64,000 nt of DNA from Aquatica leii (Eukaryota; Arthropoda; Insecta; Coleoptera; Lampyridae). Positions within the stretch are counted from its first letter, which is position 1. Each line of letters opens with the position of its first letter. Of this stretch, positions 21,930-31,847 are shown in pieces. The stretch spans positions 177,584,882 through 177,648,881 of the forward strand of contig CM069433.1 in NCBI GenBank assembly GCA_035610365.1, written 5' to 3'. A program made the translations under genes and the position numbers. The notes beneath the pieces were generated by a model. It did not search any database and was not told the DNA's origin. It saw nothing but the letters and a program-made list of their open reading frames with translations.

Positions 21930-22170
21930 TAATCCTGTGTATTGTAATTCGTTAAAAGACTAATTGTTAGTTGTTTGAGAACTTTCATCAAAAACAACTC
22001 TTAACTTAGTTGTAACACTTGAATTTTTATAGACACTATGATGTGGAAGGTAATAAGCCAGTACCGGTTTGGGATCATTGGTGACGTCTTTTAAATGATT
22101 CAATTCCTGAAATTAATTAATGAATTGGTTATTGGGTAATTTAAGGTCTAGATTTAACAATAATTTTTTT
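21930..22170 (-). pseudogene. BEL/Pao RT start
   Basis: Minus-strand reading gives EKKLLLNLDLKL, LNHLKDVTNDPKPVLAYYLP, HHSVYKNSSVTTKLRVVFDE and SSQTTN. The HHxVxKxxS...LRVVFD pattern is the start of the BEL/Pao reverse transcriptase. It continues the frame at 22171-22677 and then breaks down; the rest of pol is absent. Confidence 0.75.
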
Positions 22171-22760
22171 TCAATAAAATAAAAACCTTTTAATTGCAGT
22201 TTGAAAACAGTCTCTTAACAATTCTGGAGAGTACTTAAAAAGTAACTTGACAATAAATTGTCTATTAGGAGCTTTAGCTTTATTTATAAAAAATTTTTTG
22301 CATTCTTGATCATCTTGTGACATAAAATTAGTTTTTGAAAATTTTTCTAGCTTCCAAAATTTAGTTAATTGTGCGTCTTCTGAACAACATAGAATCGAAA
22401 AATTAAAGATAGATGAACATTTATAACTAGCTGTGTAAATTGGTGCTAAACTCGCTATAACCCAACCTAGTTTTGTATTTTGGGTAATAGGCAATCTTTT
22501 TCTTAATTTTATTTGAGCTTGGGATAATAGAGACCAAAATTCACTGACACCAATAAGCATATCAACAGGTCCAGGTTCATTGAAATTGGGATCTGATAGC
22601 GTGATATCTTTTGGAATATTCCATGTAGCAAAATGTATTAACTGTGATCGAGTACTGGTACTAATTGTAGGTACCACAAGACATGAAGATATGGTGAAAA
22701 ATTTAATTACTCTAGTGAATATTGTAATTAAATATTTTGATAATGTACTCGTTTTGATTT
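22171..22760 (-). pseudogene. BEL/Pao protease end and pre-RT domain
   Basis: Clean frame of 168 codons on the minus strand. DPNFNEPGPVDMLIGVSEFW is followed by GQxKLRKRLPITQNTKLGWV-type sequence, the conserved segment between protease and RT in BEL/Pao elements. Then come AQLTKFWKLEKFSKTNFMSQ and FKYSPELLRDCFQTAIKRFL, leading into RT. The protease active site upstream is not recognisable. Confidence 0.8.
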
Positions 22761-22820
22761 ATTTCGACTATGGGTATATTTGTATTAGCATTTTAGGTTT
22801 TTGGCAAAAAAATTCAGTTA

Positions 22821-23195
22821 CTAATTAGACTGTGCACACCGTCTAAGATAGATTTGTTCTTTTATTAAAAAATTAGTTTGACTTGTAGTCAGTATGACAT
22901 TTTGCACTTCAGAATGTGAATCTTCTGATAACACAGTACTGTGCTTCCAAGAAATTTTTTTGCAATGACCTAATCGGTATTGATCTTTACCATGACCAGT
23001 TCTAAAACAATTAATACAAAGCTCTGAAGTTTTTACTTTATCAAGTTTTTCTGCTGAAGATAATTGTAAAAAATTGTTACAGGTATAAATTGTATGCTCT
23101 CCTTGACAGAAATTGCATTTTAATGGATTAGTTGCAAGATTAAATGTAACTGGAAATTTGTGATTAATAATTGGTGAATGAATTATGCCCTTCAC
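22821..23195 (-). pseudogene. BEL/Pao gag, zinc-knuckle region
   Basis: A minus-strand frame of 124 codons with CNFCQGEHTIYTCNNF and CINCFRTGHGKDQYRLGHC, the paired Cys-His motifs found near the gag C-terminus of Pao elements. The last residues (TNFLIKEQIYLRRCAQSN) run out at a stop before the protease. Confidence 0.8.
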
Positions 23196-23199
23196 AATA

Positions 23200-24000
23200 A
23201 TGAAGTTTAGAATTATTTCGCTGCCAGTTTTCTAATGCATCTGCTTTTTTAATGAAAAATTCAAAAAATTCTTTTAAAGTAAGCAATAAATTTGAATTGT
23301 CTGCACTTTTTTCGTTACTTAAATTTAATTTAATTTAGGGTAGCTAAATGTGTTGAAGTTTCATTAATTAATTTTCTATATGCTTGTGCTGATTCCTTAT
23401 GAATAGATTCTATTTGAAAATAGTTTTTACATGATTATTGGCTAAAATTTTTTTAAATCAAATCTATCATATAAAGAGTTCCATGCTGTTTTATATCGAT
23501 CCTCAACAAAATCAATTCAGTCAATTATTCGTTTTGCGTACCCTTGTAAAGAAGTTCGTAAGAAATTGTATTTGTTAGCAGTACTAACTGCTGAATTATT
23601 TTGAAGAATAGAAACATAATTAGTTTTGAAATTAAGGCTATTATTATCATTCCCTTTGAATATAGGCAATTTTTTTTGGGAAAAAATTGTTGTCCGGGAT
23701 AGGTGTCTCATTATTAACGTTAGAAGGTGAATTTATTCTTACGTAATTTTTTAAAATACCCATACTTTCAAAAAATTCTTTTTCAAATAAGGATCTAATT
23801 TGAAAATGAGCGTCTAGTTTAGCATCTGAACATTTTTTTCTACCTCAATTTGAATTTTATCAAAATCGTTTAACAATGTGTCATAATTGCTAACTCTGTG
23901 GCAATACTGTAACGATTGAATTAGTAAATTGTTTTGAAATTCTTTATCTTTGTTTTAATGAATCTGTTTTTCTAATTAATTGATTTAAAACCATCACCTA
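23200..24000 (-). pseudogene. BEL/Pao gag N-terminus (DUF1759-like)
   Basis: Broken minus-strand sequence upstream of the knuckles: KLPIFKGNDNNSLNFKTNYV, SAVSTANKYNFLRTSLQGYA, then DRYKTAWNSLYDRFD in another frame, matching the gag core of Pao elements. A start-like MVLNQLIRKTDSL is near 23990. Many stops and shifts. Confidence 0.65.
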
Positions 24001-24227
24001 AAATTTAATTTAATTTGGAAAATAGAAGTAAAGCTAAATAAAATCGTTAGATTGAAATTGAACAATAAATAAGTTTTATTTATGTTTGAATATTTAATTA
24101 ACGCTTGAAGTTCCACTATTTTAATTAGAGTAATCGAAAAATTGTATAAATAATTTTTTTATTGAAAGTTAATTAAATAAAATAGGAAAATGTATATAAA
24201 AGGAATAAAATTGAACGGACCCACCTT

Positions 24228-24391
24228 TGTTATGTATTACGATTTATTTATTGTCATTGCATTACATCAACTTAAAAAAACTATTACAAAACACGAAATA
24301 ATCTTAATTGAACGTGGTGACATGTTACACCATCTTGGAAAACATTCTTATTTTATATCAAATGCAATGTTGCCAAATCACATACATTACA
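24228..24391 (-). repeat. gypsy-D 3' LTR
   Basis: A 164-bp sequence matching 29023-29191. On the minus strand it begins TGTAATGTATGTG and ends ACATAACA (TG...CA). It is preceded on that strand by a purine run. No clean target duplication is visible at the outer edges. Confidence 0.85.
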
Positions 24392-24403
24392 CCCTTCCCT
24401 TGC
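24392..24403 (-). promoter_or_regulatory. gypsy-D polypurine tract
   Basis: GCAAGGGAAGGG on the minus strand directly before the 3' LTR, the expected plus-strand primer of an LTR retrotransposon. Confidence 0.75.
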
Positions 24404-24425
24404 AAGTCTAAACTATCTTACAATA

Positions 24426-24955
24426 TTATAAATCTAACCTGACTGGAGCTTTAATATGTCTTTTGGGTCTTTCACTCACAGTTACACTTTCTCTATTTAT
24501 CACTGTAGGTTGCCTATCTATGTTAACACATGTATAATGCCTGTCAAAATTAACTTCAGCCTTTTTGGTGCTAATAGGATCTGATTTAAATGCCTTCTTC
24601 AGACAATCTCTGAATCTTGAAGTTGACACAAATAAAATCGTGGCCCCAACACTTTCGAAATTGTTGCTTTTCACTAGCCTTTTTTATTCAATGTCCTATA
24701 ATCTCGGCATAGTACCTTGTCACCAACCTGAAATGACAACACTCTACCTCTGCCTTCTCCTTTAAGCTCCTCTTTATCTTTTATATAACTGGGTTTAACT
24801 TTGTCAAACCGGGTTTTTAAAAGTCGACCGAACATCAGCATCGATGGACTGTTTCCCGTTGTGCAATGATTTGCATTTCTGTAACTTATTAAATAACGAG
24901 CCAAAACCGTGCTTATTAAACAGTCTTTATTTACCTCATCATTGAATGCTTTCAA
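24426..24955 (-). pseudogene. gypsy-D integrase C-terminal region
   Basis: Two minus-strand frames. The first (24674-24955) reads VLARYLISYRNANHCTTGNS, PSMLMFGRLLKTRFDKVKP and VGDKVLCRDYR, the end of the integrase core and the strand-rich C-terminal domain. The second (24426-24674) reads ESVGATILFVS and ERPKRHIKAPVRLDL, the basic tail. A frameshift near 24674 separates them. Confidence 0.8.
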
Positions 24956-25760
24956 AGCCCTACTTTCACTGATTTGACCACGTTCTACGCGGCTCTATTA
25001 CTAGCTGGATGGTAAGGGATCGCCATTTTTGGCACAGAAGACTTGAAACTCTTCTGATATAAAAACTGGCCTATTATCAGACACTATTTGATTTGGTATG
25101 CCATATCGACAAAAAAATAATCTCAATGCGTCTATTGTTACTTTAGAAGAAATGGATCTCATTTCTATAATCTCAGGCCAACGACTGTAAGAATCGATTA
25201 ACGCCAATAAGAATTTATTATTAATTGGTCCGAAAAAATCAATGTGGACTCGATCAAATACGTGAGTTGCAGCTTTATAGGGAATAACTACTGCTTTAGG
25301 AGGTTCAGATCTCGCTTTATTGCAAGAATCGCACCCTTTTACTAATGTTTCTATGTCCTGGTCAATTCCTGACCACCAAAAAAACGAACGAGCCGTACTC
25401 TTCATCTTAATAATACCTGGATGAGCTGTATGCAACTCTTTCAGAGTTTGTTTACAAAATTTAACTGGAATCAATACTCTATGACCACGCATTATGATCC
25501 CTTTCTCAATTTCCAATTCCGACTTCCGGGCAAAATAAGATTTAAGTAAGTCATCATTTGGATAATCTAAAAGTAAATATTTTGGAAAACCTTCTTTAAC
25601 ATAGATATATAACTGTTTTAGGACGTCATCGTTTTGTATTTCTGACTTAATATCGTTTGCATTAATTGCAGTTATCAGTAACAAAATTTAAGTATGAATA
25701 CGATTCAAGAACTGGACGAACATAATTTAATGGTAAGCGTGATTAGCAGTCTGCCGCAAA
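24956..25760 (-). pseudogene. gypsy-D integrase, zinc domain and catalytic core
   Basis: Inserts the element DNA into the genome. The HHCC zinc domain is intact (ELHTAHPG and KGCDSCNKA). Core residues: Asp in VHIDFFGP and Asp in VSDNRPVF. After a one-base frameshift near 25020, the segment with the third catalytic residue reads NRAA-stop-NVVK, so the expected Glu codon appears to have become TAG. Upstream the frame can be followed through YIKGSQNFAADC to 25790, where the hammerhead element interrupts it; LNYVRPVLESYSYLNF lies between. Confidence 0.85.
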
Positions 25761-25779
25761 ATTTTGTGAACCTTTTATA

Positions 25780-25790
25780 TAATGAATTTT
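25780..25790 (+). repeat. Target-site duplication, left copy
   Basis: TAATGAATTTT, repeated at 26745-26755 on the other side of the hammerhead element. Confidence 0.8.
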
Positions 25791-26132
25791 AACTGTAGAT
25801 AGCTATAAACAATGGTAAATACGTTGAGTTAGTTTAATACCCGCGAAATTCAAAATAAGCTTTGAAAAATTCGTCGGGATAAAACTACAACGTAAAAGGA
25901 CATTGGGGGTGAGCAATGTCAATGCAATTGTGTAAACGCTACCAGAGTGAACTACTAGACAGCTGTTTCGCCCTTTTGGGGCTCATCAGTAGTAGAAGAT
26001 ACACTCTAATGTAGTTTCCACAATTGCATTGACGCCCCTTATAGCTTATAATTAAGTACGACGAAGTTACCATTCAAAAGTGTTTGATGGCAGAGCCATC
26101 TCATAGTATAAATTTACTATGTGATTAAAATT
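25791..26132 (-). repeat. Hammerhead element unit 1
   Basis: A 342-bp unit starting AACTGTAGATAGCTATAAAC on the plus strand; the same word restarts at 26133. Cleavage at the hammerhead sites of units 2 and 1 would release a 342-nt RNA monomer. Confidence 0.9.
25939..26014 (-). ncRNA. Hammerhead ribozyme, type I, copy 1
   Basis: Self-cleaving RNA, read on the minus strand. Helix I is formed by CTAC, AGAGTG and CTACTA pairing with TAGTAG, CACTCT and GTAG, with an internal loop of the kind that makes the helix I-II tertiary contact. The core CTGATGA is at 25983-25989, helix II is GCCC-CAAAA-GGGC, GAAA is at 25966-25969 and helix III is the self-complementary ACAGCTGT. The cleavage triplet GTC is at 25958-25960, so the cut is predicted between 25958 and 25957. 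All core bases agree with the consensus. Helix III has no loop, so efficient cleavage may require a dimer, as in the newt satellite ribozyme. Confidence 0.93.
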
Positions 26133-26447
26133 AACTGTAGATAGCTATAAACGATGGTAAATACGTTGAGTTAGTTTAACACCCGCGAAATTCAAAATAA
26201 GCTTTGAAAAATTCGTCGGGATAAAACCACAACGCAAAAGGACAATGGGGGTGAGCAATGTCAATGCAATTGTGTAAACGCCACCAGAGTAAACTACTAG
26301 ACAGCTGTTTCGCCCTTTTGGGGCTCATCAGTAGTAGGAGATACACTCTAATGTAGTTCCCACAATTGCATTGACGCCCCTTATAGCTTATAATTAAGTA
26401 CGACAAAGTTACCATTCAAAAGTGTTTGATGGCAGAGCCTTCTCATA
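26133..26447 (-). repeat. Hammerhead element unit 2 (3' end shortened)
   Basis: Second direct unit. It follows unit 1 without a gap and ends at TTCTCATAG (26447), where the inverted third unit begins at CAATTGTGGG. Confidence 0.9.
26280..26356 (-). ncRNA. Hammerhead ribozyme, type I, copy 2
   Basis: Same structure as copy 1: CTGATGA at 26325-26331, GAAA at 26308-26311 and GTC at 26300-26302. Helix I inner pairs are intact; the outermost CTAC pair has one change (GGTGG on the 3' strand). Core bases are all consensus. Confidence 0.92.
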
Positions 26448-26744
26448 GCAATTGTGGGAACTATATTAGAGTGTATCTCCTACTACTGATGAGCCCCAAA
26501 AGGGCGAAACAGCTGTCTAGTAGTTCACTCTGGTAGCGTTTACACAATTGCATTGACATTGCTCACCCCCAATGTCCTTTTACGTTGTGGTTTGATCCAG
26601 ACAAATTTTTCAAAGCTTATTTTGAATTTTGCGGGTGTTAAACTAACCCAACGTATTTACCATCGTTTATAGCTATCTACAGTTAATTTTAATCACATAG
26701 TAAATTTATACTATGAGAAGGCTCTGCCATCAAACACTTTTGAA
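26448..26744 (+). repeat. Hammerhead element unit 3, inverted
   Basis: A 297-bp copy in the opposite orientation, starting inside the unit at CAATTGTGGG and ending CACTTTTGAA before the right direct repeat. Confidence 0.9.
26461..26535 (+). ncRNA. Hammerhead ribozyme, type I, copy 3 (plus strand)
   Basis: CTGATGA at 26486-26492, helix II GCCC/GGGC, GAAA at 26506-26509, helix III ACAGCTGT and GTC at 26515-26517 with cleavage before 26518. Helix I is CTACTA/TAGTAG and AGAGTG/CACTCT. Core consensus is complete. Confidence 0.92.
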
Positions 26745-26755
26745 TAATGAATTTT
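26745..26755 (+). repeat. Target-site duplication, right copy
   Basis: TAATGAATTTT, matching 25780-25790 exactly. Confidence 0.8.
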
Positions 26756-27060
26756 GTAATTAAAACTATTTAAAAAAACAGACCTTCTTTGTAACCTACC
26801 GGTAGCCATAACAGGAATTCATTTTGATCGCCGAAAATATAAGTAAGTGGTTTATGATCGGTCTCTAAAATAAATTTTCTACCCATTAAATATTGTGAGA
26901 ATTTTTTGACTGAAAAATAAAGAGCTAAAGCTTCCTTATCTATCATAGAATAACTCGACTCTGTTGAACTTAAGGTTCTTGATGCGAAACATATTAGTCT
27001 CACACTGGCGTCAGGGAATACATTGGACAATACCCCAGGCTATGCCAAATACCTGACTTC
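26756..27060 (-). pseudogene. gypsy-D RNase H
   Basis: Minus-strand reading gives LICFASRTLSSTESSYSMID, KEALALYFSVKKFSQYLMG and ETDHKPLTYIFGDQNE. Catalytic-type residues (Glu in KEALAL, Asp in TDHKPL) are present. The frame ends at GLFF, shifts, and reads on as NSFNYKIH into the hammerhead insertion site. The connection between RT and RNase H is missing, so a deletion of roughly 150 codons is inferred. Confidence 0.8.
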
Positions 27061-27155
27061 GTTTTGAAATAATAGACATTTTTTCTTTCTTAATTTAAAA
27101 CCACTTGCAAATTTTTAAAATGTTCTGCATCTCTCCCCCTCCGTAATAACAATAT

Positions 27156-27770
27156 CTATATATCAATAAAAACTACCATACCCTTAATACCTTGGAGAGT
27201 TTTATCCACTACTTGTTGGAAAATTGCACATGCGGGTTTTGTTCCAAATGGCAATCTTTCAACTTTGTAAATACCCTTGTGCGTTGACCAAGCAAGTAGT
27301 AGCTTAGTCTCTTCCTCTAATTCAAGATGGTTGTAAGCATGACTTAAATCTAATCGCCAAAATTTTTCACCAGCTTGAATTGCGTTAAATAATTCTTCTA
27401 CCCGAGGCAATGAATATCTGACATCCTCTAAAAAAGAATTGACCGTAACTGTGTAGTCAGCACACAAGCGAATTGAGTTATCACGTTTAAATATCGGAAC
27501 TAAGGGAGATCCCCACTGAAAATTTAAAATAGGTGTAATGGCTCCTTCTTTCTCTAATCTACCTAGCTCGGTCTCTACTTTATCTTTGAAGGCAAAAGGT
27601 ACCGTTCTGGGCTTACAAAACTTTGGTGTAATACCTTCGGGAATTGTTAATTTAATTTTTTGGTATTTAAAATGTCCTAACTGTTCATTAAATAAATCAG
27701 AATATTCTGAAATTAAGCCATTCAAGTCAGATTCCTCACAATTTAAGTAACATACGCTTGATTGAAACAA
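27156..27770 (-). pseudogene. gypsy-D reverse transcriptase
   Basis: A frame of 204 codons on the minus strand with YQKIKLTIPEGITPKFCKPR, VETELGRLEKEGAITPI, SPLVPIFKRDNSIRLCADY, WRLDLSHAYNHLELEEE and PFGTKPACAIFQQVVDKTL. It reaches VVFID and then hits a stop exactly where the second Asp of the FIDD active site belongs (small insertion near 27160). Catalytically dead. Confidence 0.85.
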
Positions 27771-27789
27771 TGAAATCTTGAAAACCTAT

Positions 27790-28060
27790 CTAACAATGGT
27801 GTACTACCGCTCTTAATAACTAAAATGTTAACAACCTTTGAAACATCCTTAATTCGCAACGTAACATTTATGAAACCTTCTGGAACAATCTCCCCACCAT
27901 TATAAGATCGTAGGACCGTTTCCGAAGTTTGTAACTTAACAGTATTACTTTAAATAACATTCTAAACTAATTGATGAAATGGCAGAACCAGTATCGATTT
28001 TCATTTTGATAGGAACTCCATTTACAAAAACTTGCAGACAATAATCGTCTGATGACAACC
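27790..28060 (-). pseudogene. gypsy-D protease
   Basis: Reads VFVNGVPIKMKIDTGSAISS, with the D-T-G aspartic protease triad, then EIVPEGFINVTLRIKDVSKV and LLDRFSRF. In-frame stops follow the triad region. Confidence 0.75.
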
Positions 28061-28098
28061 ATTTACAATCCTTTCTGTTAAAGAGTGAAGTTTCAATT

Positions 28099-28990
28099 TC
28101 ACTTGAACTTCATACATTGATTGTTACTTTTAAGAAAATTTTGCTTTTTAAATTTACAAACATTAGAAATATGGCCATCTTTGTGGCAGCAATTGCATTT
28201 AGCGTTCTTAAATCTACATCTGGAAAAATTATGGTTTGGCTTACCACAACTGTAACACTTTAAAACAACTTCACCACTGATACTCTGTTGAACTTCCTCC
28301 TTGTGTCGTTGCCATCTTGGGTTTTTGAACACTGTTTAATGGGCGTTTATCCATAGAACTAGGCCTCTTTGCTATTTGAAACACTTCCTTTGAACTCATA
28401 TTTAAAGATGCTTCCTTCTTTGTTGCAATCTCCAACAGTTCTTCTAATGACTTCGTTGTCGGATCCTCTTCACACATTCGGTCTAGTAATTTACCCTTGC
28501 ACAAACCCGTCTACCATGATAGCATTCAAATTCTTTTTAAAATTGCAATTAACAGGTAATTTCTTCAATCTCGCAAACCATGATACCACCGCTTAATTTA
28601 GGTTCTGTATTGCTTTATAAAAATTTATCCGTTCGTTGAATGTTGACACTTTTTTGTGTTTTGAAATGTCACAAATACTTTAAAAAGTCTTATCATGAGG
28701 AGTTACTGGATCGCACAAGTCTCGTAATACCATGTAAACTGTTGTATTCAATGTTGTTATTAACAATGCCACCTTATTTTCTTTCGGAATCGAATTTGCC
28801 ACAAAAAACTGTTCCAAACGTTCTTTATAAATTGTAAAATCGTTGCTATTTTTAAACTCGGGTATGTTCTCTAAAAAGCCATCGTCATTAAAAAATAAAT
28901 TTGTCTTCGTCGAAAAATCTAAAACATAGGGTTATGCCAGCAACGTGCTTCTCGTTGAATCTAACAAAATCTTAACAATCCTTCGTTGAA
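28099..28990 (-). pseudogene. gypsy-D gag with two zinc knuckles
   Basis: Minus-strand reading from near the 5' LTR: a diverged capsid, then KSLEELLEIATKKEASLN and, in a shifted frame, two Cys-rich knuckles, CYSCGKPNHNFSRC and CNCCHKDGHISNVC. The first is a standard CX2CX4HX4C. The capsid portion (28500-28990) is broken by stops. Confidence 0.75.
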
Positions 28991-29001
28991 TAAATTTTAA
29001 A

Positions 29002-29019
29002 CCATTTCCTCGTCGCCAA
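29002..29019 (-). promoter_or_regulatory. gypsy-D primer-binding site
   Basis: TGGCGACGAGGAAATGG on the minus strand, four bases inside the 5' LTR, typical of gypsy elements. Confidence 0.75.
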
Positions 29020-29022
29020 CTA

Positions 29023-29191
29023 TGTTATGTATTACTATTTATTAATCGTCATTACACATTACATCAACTTAAGAAATTATTACAAAACACGAAATATGTA
29101 ATCTTAATTGAACGTGGTGACATGTTACACCATCTTGGAAAACATTCTTATTTTACATCAAGTGCAATGTTGCCAAATCACATACATCACA
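29023..29191 (-). repeat. gypsy-D 5' LTR
   Basis: A 169-bp sequence, TGTGATGTATG...ACATAACA on the minus strand, about 93% alike by eye to 24228-24391. It sets the element at 24228-29191 and its transcription direction as minus. Confidence 0.85.
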
Positions 29192-31240
29192 GGCTTCACC
29201 TTTGCTCTATTTTTAAATTTTAATTATTGTCGTCTCCAATTGTAGTCATTGTACTTAGATTCTTGCATCCGATTAGAGTGGACCAAAATTTTGTATAATT
29301 TTTGTTTAGTGGACTGTAGAATTTTATTAATTGAAATAATTGTTACTCGTAATAGAACTTTATTTATATGCGTATTGTATCACAATGCTCTAACGAAAAT
29401 ATTTATTAAAAGTTCTCTTTTATCAATTTCAGTGTAAACGTTGTCTTAAAAACACGGCGCTTTAGCTTTAAATCTTAAAGTAATCATATGTTTTTTTTTG
29501 ACTTGTATTCCACTTTTTGAGAGACTCGTTATGCAATCAAGAATTTAAAAAATACATTCAAATTCTTTAGTAAATGAAGCATTCTTTTCTTACTGAAATT
29601 ACATGGTTTCAGATAATTCTTCAAAATTAATTGGATTTAGTACGTAAATTGGAGTAACCGTATTACAATGCTGAATTTTGAACTTTATTAATATACGTTT
29701 AAAAATAAATATAATTATGTTTTAGTACTTTGTTTTAATAATTTTGTTATATGTTATAATGGAATAATTAGAAACTTTTTTTGTATTTTTGTTTCAGAAG
29801 TATTTTACTAAATACATTTAGAAAATATATACAGATAAAAATAGAATACTGTAAATAATTATTAACAAAAAAAAATCATTGCATAGAATACATATGTAGC
29901 AATTATTAAAACTAAATTGCAGCTTTTTTTTTAATTGCTTTAATATTTACATATTAATGAAACGTCTTTTTTATTGTAATAAAACAGTCACCGATACAGT
30001 TTAGTTTATAATGTTGAATAGTCAGCTCTGACAACCACGATTTTAATGAGACTTGAATAGACCATGATTTATACTTTATGTTGAAAAATGAATAGAGCAT
30101 ATTCTTCATCGTTGTTATTCAGATGATGCGATTTGCGTATTTGAATCTAGAAAATTGCATTTCAAAGCTTTAGATCTAGTTGAATTTCAATTTTACGTAA
30201 GTATTAGATATTTATCTTCTAAGAAACTCAAAAACTTGTATTCTTATTGTGATATGTAAATGTTGACGTTTAGAATTACATATTGAAAAGCTTTTAATTT
30301 TTTTTTGTTTTTCATTCAACAAATAATCTTTAATTTCGTATAGAAAATAGTATTTTACTTGATCTTTTGTGAATAATAATTTTAGAATCTATATGTACGT
30401 TAACGATGTTTAACTAAACTACGAACCTGGTCTTTGCACTTGTAGTTATGTTATATGCAGAATTTAATTTTAGTACTATGTAAATTAGCTTCTTGTAGTG
30501 ATACGAAGATATATTTACGGTTAGAGTACATTAAGTATACTTGCGCATAGAACATTAATATAGATTGTGCGGATATTTGACATATTTGAAAACTTGTCCT
30601 AAACCAATTTGTGTAAGATACCGAACGGTATATGCTAAAATAGTTTACATAGTTCCAATCGTTGACGTTTTAGTTTTGTTAATTTTAACGTTGATAATTA
30701 TATATTCTATTGAATACATTTTTTAAATAACATTTTATTTTATATTTTTTAGTATATGTAGGTATGTTATTTGTTAATATGACTTTATTGTGTTTTATTT
30801 ATTTCTAACGAAATTATATAATCATAGTCATTTAAAAATTTAAATTAACTTAAGATCCCTTTGTTTCTAAAATGCCTTTACAATATGCGATTTTTTCATT
30901 AGACTTGGCATTTGATTTGATTCGGTTTCATATTTTCTTGTTTACACTACTAGATATAGCGTTTGATTAACCATAACCAATTTTTCATTCGATTTTTTGA
31001 GAATAGGACGATGTTTATTCCTATTCGATTTCCACATCAAACTTTTCAGCGCAGAATAATCAAACACTCACGTTTTTAGTGGCAACCGTGGAAACCTACA
31101 TTTTGACATAAATAAAGTAACAACCGACGTATGTGCGACGTATGAAGTATAAATTAAATGTTTTCACATTGTTTCGTTGCGTGTTTGAGTTTTTTCGGCA
31201 TGAGTAAATCTAAAAAAAACAAGAAACTATGTGTAAGCTG
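29192..31240. other. AT-rich region, nothing recognised
   Basis: No supported gene or repeat. Several short open frames exist but resemble nothing and have no splice or promoter context. Confidence 0.5.
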
Positions 31241-31244
31241 ATTC

Positions 31245-31358
31245 CACTGGTCTGCATGAAAATCGGCCCTGATACCATTCTTGACGATCCTTATGTAAAA
31301 TGACCTCCTGAATCCAAAAATGAGCTCCGTTTTTACCCATCACCCACCTATTTTGGGG
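31245..31358 (+). repeat. Left terminal inverted repeat of the CACTG transposon
   Basis: Imperfect inverted partner of 33691-33806, identified by the shared blocks named for the element. Confidence 0.75.
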
Positions 31359-31847
31359 GGACCCCATTTTTATTTTATTTTTTGCATTTTTTTTTAGAAT
31401 TTTAACTTATAGCCGTTAAACATCCCAAAGCAGGTAATAAAATTTATACCAAAGTATATGGCAAAAGTTTTGCTATAAAATTTATATAGAAACAACAACA
31501 AAATACAAATATATAAGAACAGTAAAAAATATCAATAAACAGTTAGGAAGATTCACTGCACGACGTTGGCGATCTCAATACCACATGCAGGTTTGAACAG
31601 GAATTTTCGACAGGCTTGAACTTGCATTACTCTTCTGATTATAGTATATTACATTGTTTGCTTAACTGCTTCGATCAGTACATCTATAGCTGTTGCAAAG
31701 TTAACTTGTCGACGTTTTAAACATGCTAGATTTTGTGTTCATTTTTGTTCATTTGTGTAAAACAGTAAAACTACTTTTACTCCGGATTTTTTCAAGTGAT
31801 TAAGTGTGATTTGTGGTTAATGTCGGGCGTTGAATTACTGTTTAATT

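Larger units (their letters stand above)
25791..26744 (-). mobile_element. Hammerhead-ribozyme repeat element (retrozyme-like), three units
   Basis: A 954-bp insertion inside gypsy-D, between RNase H and integrase, flanked by the 11-bp direct repeat TAATGAATTTT. It is made of unit 1 (25791-26132, 342 bp), unit 2 (26133-26447, 315 bp, same orientation, cut short) and unit 3 (26448-26744, inverted). Every unit has a full hammerhead ribozyme within a longer hairpin formed by GTCAATGCAATTGTG and its complement. No open frame. When one copy of the 11-bp repeat is removed with the element, the gypsy frame NSFNYKIHYIKGSQNF reads through. Known relatives are animal retrozymes and hammerhead satellites; mobilisation by Penelope-type RT is an inference. 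Confidence 0.9.

Noticed and set aside
24223..29202. CACCTT as a target duplication of gypsy-D
   Set aside because: The right copy is five bases away from the LTR end, so the match is not at the correct position.
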